A DNA stretch of 64,000 nucleotides, taken from an uncultured Cytophagales bacterium (GTDB taxonomy: Bacteria > Bacteroidota > Bacteroidia > Cytophagales > Thermoflexibacteraceae). The stretch lies in the NCBI GenBank assembly GCA_938039675.1, contig CALHUI010000012.1, forward strand, positions 26,325 to 90,324, given 5' to 3'. Positions 54,564 to 62,818 of the stretch are shown here, piece by piece (within the stretch, counting starts at the first letter, position 1; every line of letters begins with the position of its first letter). Below the pieces are notes generated by a model, which did no database searches, was not told the DNA's origin, and saw nothing but the letters and a program-made list of their open reading frames with translations. A program made the translations under genes and the position numbers.

Positions 54564-55609
54564 TCAACTCTTGCTAAACATCAGTCTGCACAGTTCGGGG
54601 TCTTTGCCGAATTTCCAGATGAGACCATCTATATAATAATGGTACAGCACAATCATTGTAAAAGGTACGAAAACCCACATTGCCCACTCTACGCGCAGCA
54701 AGCCGTAAATTTCAATCACGCCAACCACAAGGCCGTAAAGCAAGCCTACGCCCAACATTTTAAACGCAATGTGGCGGATATTGGGGAAGCGGCGCTTTTC
54801 GTAGTGTATCATCCATCCGCAGTATTGTACGTCGTGAAAGGCTGTTTCCAGTGCTTCGGCTACCAGAAAGGGCGTAGCGGTAGCAAAAAACACAAAATAG
54901 TGTGTTGTCAGGGCGGCGGCAAGGAGCAGCAGTTTGGGCAGATTCAGCGGCTTGCCCTGCATTAGTTTCCATACCTGCCTGCCGACAAATAGCACCAAAA
55001 AGCCCAAAAACAGCCCCTAAGTAATTTCGGTAATCTCATAAGGAAGGTTGAAAAAGTGGGCTGTGAGTTCGCGGTAAATTACAATTGGCTCTTTGATGTC
55101 GGTATAGTCATTAAAAAAAACAGGCAAAAGTGCCGCTGTAAAACAGGCCGTAATCCATCCAATCATCAATTCTTCCGTGTCGTTGTTCAGGCTTTTGTAG
55201 GCGCGAATGAAGCCGTAGTGCTGTCGGATAATATGCCAAGTGCCGAAAATAGAGGCTAAAACAATCAGTTCGCTTTCCCAACCCGGTGCAGTAATCAGAA
55301 AACCTACGGCGATGAACAGCCCCAACCCCCATGTGTACAAAAAGCGACGACAGTTAAACTCCTGCGTATCTAAGTGGGTGCGTGCAAACATCTGGAAGAT
55401 GTGGGGGGCAAAAAAAGCGGTAAACACAAAATAGGTAATCAGGATATTGTCGCCTTGCAACACCCAACCGATTTGGTCGGCTGTAAGGTACAAACCAAAA
55501 AAGCCCATGTAAATAGGCAGGAGCTTATGAGGAAGGTCAAATCATACGCGGACTGACAATCCAGCGAGTGGTTGCGGTCGTTGATTCTATGTGAAAATTT
55601 AGGAAACAT
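54564..55609 (-). pseudogene. Polytopic membrane protein, broken by a frameshift and an in-frame stop
   Basis: Pieces of one membrane protein of about 345 residues lie in order. The ATG at 55609 starts MFPKFSHRINDRNHSLDCQS and continues YDLTFLISSCLFTWAF. Adding one T to the T-run near 55495 joins this to FFGLYLTADQIGWVLQGDN. A TAG at 55017-55019 then interrupts the frame after EITEIT; the same frame continues with GLFLGFLVLFVGRQVWKLM to the true stop at 54564. Conserved-looking parts are FGTWHIIRQHYGFIRAYK and HYYIDGLIWKFGKDP. I do not recognise a named family. Both lesions together make the gene inactive unless they are sequencing errors. Confidence 0.7.
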
Positions 55610-55660
55610 ATTTTGATTTTTGGGCTAAATTACAGCACTTTATACAACTTAATTAATCGC

Positions 55661-57361
55661 ATGAAACACAAACACTTGCTTTGGATGGGGCTTACCTGCC
55701 TTGCATTGACAGGCCATGCACAAGCTCAAACATCGTATCAAAGCTATGAACAACGCAGTTCAAGACTAAGAACATTAGCTTCAGCCAACAGTTCGCTGGC
55801 ATCTGTAAAATCAATTGGAAAGAGCCGCGGACAACGCGACATCTGGTTACTTACGCTCAGCAAAGGCGATGCTGCCAAAAAACCGGCACTGCTCATAGTG
55901 GCAGGTTTGGAAGGTGCACACCTTGCCGGAACGGAAACAGCCATTCAGATGGCAGAAAAGATGCTGGCCAATGCCGGCAAAGATTCCATTGCCAAATTGT
56001 TGGAAACAAAAGCAATTTACATCATCCCTTCCGCTAACCCTGACGCGCAGGAGCAGTGGGTTGCCAAGCCCCGCTATGCGCGCAGCGAAAACGGGCTGGA
56101 TTATGACAATGACCGCGATGGCCGCCTGAACGAAGACCCTTTTGAAGACCTTAACGGCGATGGGCTGATTACCATGGTACGTGTGGAAGACCCGACAGGC
56201 ACATTCATTGTGTCCAAAGATGACCCGCGCGTGCTGGTAAAGGCTGACCCTGTCAAAGGCGAAAGGGGTAAGTACATCCTCATCACCGAAGGGATAGACA
56301 ACGACCGCGACGGCAAATTCAACGAAGACGGTCCGGGTGGCGTTCATATAGACAAAAACTTTACTTTCGACTACCCGATTTTCGTAGATGGTTCGGGCGA
56401 TTATGCGGCTTCCGAGCCTGAGGTGCGTGCCATTTCCGATTTCCTGTACGGCTCTCCGAACATTTTCGCGGTGCTGACCTTCGGCCCGAACAATAACCTG
56501 AGCGAAGCACCTAAGTTTGACCAGTCTAAAGTAGCACGCCGCATTCTTACAGGCCCTACCCAAAAAGATGCTTCGGCTATGGAGCAGGTTTCCAAACTCT
56601 ACAATTCGTTGGGTTTGAAAGATGCGCCTGCCATGCCGCAAACCAAAGGCAACTTTTCGCAAACAGCTTATTTTCACGCAGGTCGTTTCAGCTTTACCAC
56701 ACCCGGTTGGTGGGCTCCCAAAGTAGAAGCAGCCAAAGACACTACCAAAAAAGCCGATGCGGGCGCAGTTGCCACAACTCCTGCCGGCGGTGGCAGTGCA
56801 GGTGCTGCGGCAGCCGGTGCGGATAACGACGACGTGCGCTTCCTCAAATGGGCAGACCGCGAAAAACTCACGGATGTGTTCGTAGATTGGAAAGAAATCA
56901 AACATCCTGATTTCCCAGACAAAAAAGCCGAAGTGGGTGGCATTGCACCTTATGCAAAATTGAACCCTCCTGTAAATTACCTGAACGAAACAGCCGAAAA
57001 GCACTTGAAATTTATTGCAGGATTAGGTATGCAAATGCCTGATGTTCAGATTGTAAACGTTAGAACCGAATCGTTGGGCAACGGCCTGAACCGCATTACG
57101 CTGCAAGTGGTAAACAAAGGTTTGCTGCCTACCTATGCCGATATAGGCGACCGTGTGCGCTGGGTGAAGAAGGTAAAAACAGAACTGTTCTTAGGCAATG
57201 GTCAAAGCATTGTTTCAGGCCGTAAAATTATTCTCCGCAATGCACTGGCTGCCGGTGAAGCAGAAGAATACACTTGGTTGATTTCAGGAACAGGCAAGCT
57301 AACCATTCAGGCAGGATGCCCTACGGCAGGTGTAGTTTCTACCGAAGTAACGCTCAAATAA
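55661..57361 (+). CDS. Secreted M14-like protein lacking catalytic residues (pseudopeptidase)
   Basis: The product from the ATG at 55661 has a signal peptide (MKHKHLLWMGLTCLALTGHA). It has an M14 carboxypeptidase-like domain (about residues 30-330) with two Asp-rich calcium-type loops (DYDNDRDGRLNEDPFEDLNG and IDNDRDGKFNEDGPGG), a Gly/Ala-rich linker (about 395-410) and a C-terminal Ig-like domain. It aligns with the next gene product, but key positions differ. The zinc HxxE (HANE in the neighbour) reads EGAH, the third ligand region SYHNFGG reads LTFGPNN, and the catalytic Glu region FTFSNEIN reads FSFTTPGW. It is therefore probably not an active carboxypeptidase. It may bind peptides or partner the active copy 52 bases downstream. 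Confidence 0.85.
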   Translation: MKHKHLLWMGLTCLALTGHAQAQTSYQSYEQRSSRLRTLASANSSLASVKSIGKSRGQRDIWLLTLSKGDAAKKPALLIVAGLEGAHLAGTETAIQMAEKMLANAGKDSIAKLLETKAIYIIPSANPDAQEQWVAKPRYARSENGLDYDNDRDGRLNEDPFEDLNGDGLITMVRVEDPTGTFIVSKDDPRVLVKADPVKGERGKYILITEGIDNDRDGKFNEDGPGGVHIDKNFTFDYPIFVDGSGDYAASEPEVRAISDFLYGSPNIFAVLTFGPNNNLSEAPKFDQSKVARRILTGPTQKDASAMEQVSKLYNSLGLKDAPAMPQTKGNFSQTAYFHAGRFSFTTPGWWAPKVEAAKDTTKKADAGAVATTPAGGGSAGAAAAGADNDDVRFLKWADREKLTDVFVDWKEIKHPDFPDKKAEVGGIAPYAKLNPPVNYLNETAEKHLKFIAGLGMQMPDVQIVNVRTESLGNGLNRITLQVVNKGLLPTYADIGDRVRWVKKVKTELFLGNGQSIVSGRKIILRNALAAGEAEEYTWLISGTGKLTIQAGCPTAGVVSTEVTLK

Positions 57362-57413
57362 CCAATGCAGGGTTTAAATCATTCATACCGTTTGACAAAT
57401 TAAAAAGAGACCA

Positions 57414-59186
57414 ATGTTGAAGAAAATATTCTCCGCAGCCCTTTTGTGTATTGGCGTACAGATGGCTGCCTTTTCACAAACCGACCCCGACTTGACAGGG
57501 ATGCGCGCGTTGGGCACGCCCGCTAATCCAAAAGTAAAATGGGCATGGAACTACTACATGGACTATGCCGGCATTATGAAACTTTCGCAGGAATTGGTGA
57601 AGGCTTATCCTAATCTGGTAAAGATTGAGAACATCGGGAAGTCCACACAAGGCCGCGACATGATTGTGCTGGCCATCACCGACTACAAAAAAGGCAATGC
57701 CGACCGCAAACCGGGGTTCTGGATTGACGGCGGCATTCACGCCAACGAGTTGCAGGGTACGCAGTTTGCCATGTACACCGCATGGTATCTGGCCGAGAGC
57801 TTCGGTAAAGTGGAGTTTATCACCGAAATGCTGCAAGACCGCATTTTCTACATCCTGCCCACGCTCAGCCCCGATGCAAGAGAACAGTTCCTGTTTAAGC
57901 CCAACACTGCCAATTCATCCCGTTCAGGTCTGGTTGCCTTAGACGACGACGGCGACGGCTATGTTGATGAAGACGGCTATGACGACTTAGACGGCGACGG
58001 CGAAATTACTATGATGCGCCGCAAGTCGCCCACAGGCCGCTGGAAAGAAGACCCGAACTATCCCGCTCGCATGATTCCTGCAAAAGCCGACGAGCCGGGC
58101 GAGTATGAGCTATTGGGCATTGAAGGTATTGACAACGACGGCGACGGTCGCGTAAACGAAGACCTGCCCGGTACTTACGACCCTAACCGCGACTGGGGCT
58201 GGGGCTGGCAACCGGACTATGTGCAAAACGGCGCATTCTACTACCCCGGCACACTGATTGAAACCCGCAATGTGAAAAACTTCATCTACAACCATCGCAA
58301 TATTGCAGGTGCACAGAGCTATCACAACTTTGGCGGTATGTTCTTGCGTGGACCCGGTGCTGAGGAAGACCAAGGGTTTTACACACAATCCGATGTTGCC
58401 GTTTATGACCTGATTGGCAAGCAGGGCGAAAAAATGATTCCGGGCTATAACTATTACGTGCTCTGGAAAGATTTGTACACCGTTTACGGTGGTGAGATTG
58501 ACTGGCTGGCGCTGGCGAGAGGTATTTTTACTTTCTCTAACGAAATCAACACTTCTTACCGCCTATTCAATAAAAAATCTACGGAAGGGCGATTTCAAAA
58601 CGACGAGTTCAATGAGTTTGATAAATACCTGCTTTTTGGTGATGCGTATGTAAAATGGAAGCCTTACAAGCATCCGCAATACGGCGATATTGAAATCGGC
58701 GGCAGTAAGAAAAATAACGTTCGCAATACGCCGGGCTTCATGTTGGAAGAAGAAGGCCACCGCAATATGGCCTTCACACTGTTGCACGCCTACCATATGC
58801 CAAAAATTGAGATTGCCGAGATTAAATCTAAAAAACTGCCCGGAGGTTTAACAGAGGTTACAGCTACCATTATTAACACTCGTGCCATTCCTACGCACTC
58901 TTCGCATGATGTACGCTACAAAATTGAGCGCCCCGACTATGTTACGTTGAAAAATGCGCAGGTTATCAGCGGCATGATTGTGGACGATGCAGACCTCAAC
59001 CTGACTCGCGAACAGAAGTTCAACCCGCAAACCATTGAAGTGCCCAATATCCCCGGTACACTAACCGGCACAGGCGGCGGTAGTAATTATGCCGTTAAGG
59101 TGCGCTGGATTGTGCGCGGTTCTGCCGATAAATACACCGTAGAAGTGGACAGCATGAAAGGTGGCGTAATAAGCAAAACTGAGTAA
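57414..59186 (+). CDS. Secreted M14-family zinc carboxypeptidase
   Basis: The 590-residue exported enzyme has a signal peptide (LKKIFSAALLCIGVQMAAFS) and an M14 domain with an intact active site: zinc ligands in DGGIHANELQGTQ (HxxE) and QSYHNFGGMF (His), and the catalytic Glu in FTFSNEINTS. Two Asp-rich loops (LDDDGDGYVDEDGYDDLDGD and IDNDGDGRVNEDLPG) look like calcium sites. An Ig-like C-terminal domain ends the protein. It follows its pseudoenzyme paralogue on the same strand at 52 bases and is closed by a terminator, so the two form a unit. Confidence 0.94.
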   Translation: MLKKIFSAALLCIGVQMAAFSQTDPDLTGMRALGTPANPKVKWAWNYYMDYAGIMKLSQELVKAYPNLVKIENIGKSTQGRDMIVLAITDYKKGNADRKPGFWIDGGIHANELQGTQFAMYTAWYLAESFGKVEFITEMLQDRIFYILPTLSPDAREQFLFKPNTANSSRSGLVALDDDGDGYVDEDGYDDLDGDGEITMMRRKSPTGRWKEDPNYPARMIPAKADEPGEYELLGIEGIDNDGDGRVNEDLPGTYDPNRDWGWGWQPDYVQNGAFYYPGTLIETRNVKNFIYNHRNIAGAQSYHNFGGMFLRGPGAEEDQGFYTQSDVAVYDLIGKQGEKMIPGYNYYVLWKDLYTVYGGEIDWLALARGIFTFSNEINTSYRLFNKKSTEGRFQNDEFNEFDKYLLFGDAYVKWKPYKHPQYGDIEIGGSKKNNVRNTPGFMLEEEGHRNMAFTLLHAYHMPKIEIAEIKSKKLPGGLTEVTATIINTRAIPTHSSHDVRYKIERPDYVTLKNAQVISGMIVDDADLNLTREQKFNPQTIEVPNIPGTLTGTGGGSNYAVKVRWIVRGSADKYTVEVDSMKGGVISKTE

Positions 59187-59214
59187 TCTTGCTCTGAACA
59201 ATGGAATTTAAAAG

Positions 59215-59245
59215 GCCGCCCGTTTTCGGGTGGCTTTTTATTTTT
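59215..59245 (+). terminator. Intrinsic terminator of the M14 gene pair
   Basis: GCCGCCCG pairs with CGGGTGGC (one G-T pair) over a 4-base loop, followed by TTTTTATTTTT. The remaining sequence to 59470 shows nothing recognisable. Confidence 0.88.
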
Positions 59246-59470
59246 ATTGCAAAACGGCTGACAAAAAATGCAGTTTGCGAGTTCTTGGCGATGCCAATCG
59301 GATGGCTTGCATGTTTAAACAAAACCAATTCGCAGGAGTAGGAGAGGGCATGGCGTGCCCTGTCTCTGCTGTATTGTCTGTATAAAATAACGTCAATTGG
59401 ATTGGTAATAGATTCGTGCGCAACCTTGAATCAAATTGGAACTTTCCCAAAATTGCATCTCGTTGTACGT

Positions 59471-60229
59471 TTAATCCCCGCAGCCGGAGTCGCCATCATC
59501 AGAACTGCCGCCAAAGCCATTATCAAAAGAACTATCAAAGTCAAAACCATCGGTCATGTAAAGTAAGTCGTTGTTGTTGTCCGATGTTCTTTCGCGCTCA
59601 AACAAACGGCTTAACTCATCATCTAATAGTACGAGCAAATGGTGGTTAATGGCCTCGGTGAGGAATAAGTTGCCGTGCAGCAGTTGCAGCAGTTTTTTTG
59701 CAGTTGCCTTGTCCATATAATAGAGGTCAGGCAACAGGTGGGTCAGTTCCTGTAATTCGGTGGCAGCATAGGTTCGTTTCAGCGCTCCTTCTTCGGTATA
59801 TTTGACCTTATCCATCAGCCTTTCCCAAAACCCACGTTCAAAAGCTGTAAGCAGTTGCGGAGTTTTCATCACCTGTTGCCGCAGATAAGCAGGGTTTGCT
59901 GCCTTCCCGTGCGCTAACTTAATCAGGTTAGCTAATAAAATTTCCCGATTGGGTTCGCGTGAAAAATAACCGGTGTAAATCTCCTCATGTGCAAACGGGC
60001 GATAGTCGGCATAGTGCTTACCCCGCTGTACGTACAGATTTACCGTCGGTGCTTCATCATGTCCTGCGGCAGGTATGGGCTTAATGGCAAGCACTTTTTT
60101 CAGCAGCAAGTCCATCAGTGTCAGTTTGAGCATTCGCTTAAAGTCTGCTTCTTTACCGTGCAGCAATACGAGCGATTCTGCAGGCGTTAGTGAGGACAGC
60201 ATTTTGAAATTTACGAGCGCGGGCGCCAT
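59471..60229 (-). CDS. Unknown protein with Asp/Ser/Gly-rich tail
   Basis: About 250 residues, not recognised as a whole. A helical body (LTLMDLLLKKVLAIKPIP, ELQELTHLLPDLYYMDKATA) is followed by a low-complexity tail, FDFDSSFDNGFGGSSDDGDS, ending GCGD. This resembles the Gly/Ser/Cys-rich tails of proteins in the TIGR04222 group, whose N-terminal domain appears in the gene directly upstream. The start could be 60265, 60229 or 60199; I chose the ATG at 60229 because it gives a short overlap with the upstream gene. The overlap suggests coupled translation. Confidence 0.55.
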   Translation of the reverse strand: MAPALVNFKMLSSLTPAESLVLLHGKEADFKRMLKLTLMDLLLKKVLAIKPIPAAGHDEAPTVNLYVQRGKHYADYRPFAHEEIYTGYFSREPNREILLANLIKLAHGKAANPAYLRQQVMKTPQLLTAFERGFWERLMDKVKYTEEGALKRTYAATELQELTHLLPDLYYMDKATAKKLLQLLHGNLFLTEAINHHLLVLLDDELSRLFERERTSDNNNDLLYMTDGFDFDSSFDNGFGGSSDDGDSGCGD

Positions 60230-60747
60230 AATCGTTTCAATTGGTTTTTGAGGAGCAACCACCAATGCTTTTTAGGGATGATAAAATGCGTATCGGCATT
60301 GACTTTTATAAAGTTAATCAAACGAAAACGAATTTCGGCAGGCGGCCAAATATCTTTGGGCGGAGCATGGCCGAATGTTATTTGGTAGCTTGTCAGTGTG
60401 TAATTGTACCAATCGTTGAATTTGCTGCGCTCGGTGCTGCCGCCGCGTGTAGGGCTGTGATGTAGAGGTTTTCGGAGAATTTGCCCGCAAAGCTCGTCCC
60501 GGTAGCTGCGTGTATAGAGCAGGTGCAAATGCCAAACTTGGTCTACTTCATCGGAGGGTGTTACCGGACGGGGCAGCGTGGCTGCCAATAACAGGAATTT
60601 CTTGTACTCGTCCACTGCGCGAAGGGCAAAATCAAGTGTCCATCCGTTGCCACGTGCCAGTCGCGCAGAAAATGGCAAGGACGATTTTACATCGTCCATC
60701 TCAAAATATTTGAGCTTTTGCCACAACTCTGCCTGTTCCGGTGTCAT
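60211..60747 (-). CDS. WHxHLL-motif protein (glycine-rich-domain/TIGR04222-type N-terminus)
   Basis: The 178-residue protein contains the family signature TPSDEVDQVWHLHLLYTRSY preceded by SFSARLARGNGWTLDFALRA-like sequence (here LPFSARLARGNGWTLDFALR) and followed by KPLHHSPTRGGS and the WYNYTLTSYQITFGHAPPK segment. In other bacteria this region is the start of a larger protein with membrane helices and a Gly-rich tail. Here it stands alone and its 3' end overlaps the next gene. Function is unknown. Confidence 0.7.
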   Translation of the reverse strand: MTPEQAELWQKLKYFEMDDVKSSLPFSARLARGNGWTLDFALRAVDEYKKFLLLAATLPRPVTPSDEVDQVWHLHLLYTRSYRDELCGQILRKPLHHSPTRGGSTERSKFNDWYNYTLTSYQITFGHAPPKDIWPPAEIRFRLINFIKVNADTHFIIPKKHWWLLLKNQLKRLWRPRS

Positions 60748-60844
60748 TATCTGCTGTTTTAGAACGCTGAATACGCAAGTTTTGCCAAAAATCTCAACTT
60801 TTCTGCCTGCTGTTTTGCTACAATTCCTTCGCCTAATTGCTGCC

Positions 60845-62653
60845 TCAACTGTTCAAATGCTTTAAAACGGTCGCCGCTTTGTCTTTGCCGATGAGCTGGG
60901 CAAGTTCTTCAAAAGGCATGGCAGCGATTTTTTTTACCGAACGGTATTTGGCAAGCAGTTTTTCGGCGGTTTGCTTGCCAATGCCGGGGATGCTTTCCAA
61001 GCGGCTCACAATGCTTTTGCGGCTGCGCTGGTCGCGGTGAAAGGTGATGGCGAAGCGGTGCGCCTCGTCGCGAATGCGTTGCAAGAGCATCAACCCTTCC
61101 GATTTTTTGTTAATCAGCAGTGGTAACTCGTCTTCAGGGTAAAAAATTTCTTCTAAACGCTTGGCAATTCCCACAATAGGTACAAGCCCGTAGATGCCCA
61201 AGTCTTTCAAGGCTTGGCAGGCTGCACTCAACTGCCCTTTGCCGCCGTCAATCACGATGAGGTCGGGTAGGGTTTTGTGGTCGTCCAGCAGGCGGCGGTA
61301 GCGGCGCGTTACAATTTCGTACATAGAGGCAAAGTCGTTCGGACCTTCTACGGTTTTAATGTTGAAATGCCGATAATCTTTCTTGGAAGGTTTGCCGCCT
61401 TTAAAACACACCATTGCAGCCACGGAGTTTGTTCCCTGCAAGTTAGAATTGTCAAAACATTCAATGTGCACCGGCACGTTGGGCAGGTTCAAATCGGCTT
61501 TGAGGCGTTCAAGTACGCGCTTACTTTGTTCTTTTTGTTCGCTGTTGCGCTGCATTTTTTCCTTGCGGTAGAACATGGCGTTTTTGTAGCTCAATTCCAC
61601 CAATTTTTTTAGGTCGCCGATTTTAGGCACCATCACCTCAAAGCCTTCAAAATCAATATCGGGCATAACGTTGGTAATCACGCGGGGTGCTTCGGAACAG
61701 AACTGCTGCCGAAACTCTACAATCATGGATGAGAGGATGTCCGTTTCGCTTTCGTCCAACTTCTTTTTCAGATGCACGGTTTTGGTTTGGATGATACAGC
61801 CGTGCTCAATGTGAAGGTAGTTGAGGTAGGCGTATTTTTCGTCGGTCGTAATGGCGACTACGTCCAAATCGGAGATATCGGGATTGACCACCAGCGATTT
61901 GCTTTGAAATTTTTCCAGCGCTTCCAATTTTTCCTTGAAAACCTGCGCCTCTTCAAATGCCAACTTGCCTGCGGCTTCCATCATCTGTTCGCGAAAGTAG
62001 TTGCGCACAATGCCTAACTTGCCTTTCAGAATATTGATAACCTGCGCCATGTCGGCATCGTAATCGGCGGCGGTTTGTAGCCCTTCGCAAGGACCTTTGC
62101 AGTTTTTGATGTGGTATTCCAAACAAACTTTAAACTTTTTGCGGGCGATGTTTTCGGGCGTAAGGGCATATTTGCATGTACGAATGGTGTAGAGGCGGCG
62201 TACTAATTCCAACACGGTTTTCATGGCCTTTACGCTTGCATAAGGTCCGAAATACGTGCCGCGCCCTTCTATGCGCTTCCGCGTCGGAATCAGGCGCGGG
62301 AATGGTTCGTTGGTAATGCACAGATAGGGATAGGTTTTGTCGTCGCGCAGCAGGATGTTGTAGCGCGGCTGGTGCTGCTTGATAAGATTGTTTTCCAATA
62401 ACAACGCATCAAATTCCGAATTGACGACGGTGTATTCTATGCGGCAAATTTCTCTTACCAATTGTCGGGTTTTGCGGCTTTTGTCGTTAGATTTGACAAA
62501 ATAGCTGCTGACCCTGTTTTTCAGATTTTTTGCCTTGCCTACGTAAATCAATTCATCCGCTGCGTTGTAGTAGCGATAGACCCCTGGTGCGGGCGGCAAG
62601 TTGCGGATGCTTTCAATCAGTTCGCTGCGTTCTTCCTGTTCCTGCATATGCAA
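60845..62653 (-). CDS. uvrC: Excinuclease ABC subunit C
   Basis: UvrC makes both incisions in nucleotide-excision repair. The 602-residue protein has the N-terminal GIY-YIG nuclease domain (APGVYRYYNAADELIYVGKA), the UvrB-interacting UVR helix pair (FEEAQVFKEKLEALEKFQ), the RNase H-like second nuclease domain (IDGGKGQLSAACQALKDL, with the catalytic acidic residues in HIECFDNSNLQG and VIDGGKG) and a C-terminal helix-hairpin-helix pair (LESIPGIGKQTAEKLLAKY). Length and order are normal. It is divergent from the symporter gene. Confidence 0.97.
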   Translation of the reverse strand: MHMQEQEERSELIESIRNLPPAPGVYRYYNAADELIYVGKAKNLKNRVSSYFVKSNDKSRKTRQLVREICRIEYTVVNSEFDALLLENNLIKQHQPRYNILLRDDKTYPYLCITNEPFPRLIPTRKRIEGRGTYFGPYASVKAMKTVLELVRRLYTIRTCKYALTPENIARKKFKVCLEYHIKNCKGPCEGLQTAADYDADMAQVINILKGKLGIVRNYFREQMMEAAGKLAFEEAQVFKEKLEALEKFQSKSLVVNPDISDLDVVAITTDEKYAYLNYLHIEHGCIIQTKTVHLKKKLDESETDILSSMIVEFRQQFCSEAPRVITNVMPDIDFEGFEVMVPKIGDLKKLVELSYKNAMFYRKEKMQRNSEQKEQSKRVLERLKADLNLPNVPVHIECFDNSNLQGTNSVAAMVCFKGGKPSKKDYRHFNIKTVEGPNDFASMYEIVTRRYRRLLDDHKTLPDLIVIDGGKGQLSAACQALKDLGIYGLVPIVGIAKRLEEIFYPEDELPLLINKKSEGLMLLQRIRDEAHRFAITFHRDQRSRKSIVSRLESIPGIGKQTAEKLLAKYRSVKKIAAMPFEELAQLIGKDKAATVLKHLNS

Positions 62654-62818
62654 ATTTAGCTCACTGCCAATTCATTCACCCCAAAAATTGCCACCGTTCG
62701 CCTGCCCCAAGCCGCCGTTGGCAAGTTTTAAAAGCATGGTATTTTTCGTTTTTCTACCTTCGGTAGTGTACGATTGTTGATTGACATCAACGGCATCGTC
62801 GGTAAATCTGAAAGTGAA

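Noticed and set aside
55847..57004. 385-residue minus-strand frame
   Set aside because: It lies wholly opposite the M14 pseudoenzyme and has Cys/Arg/Phe-rich shadow composition with no family motifs.
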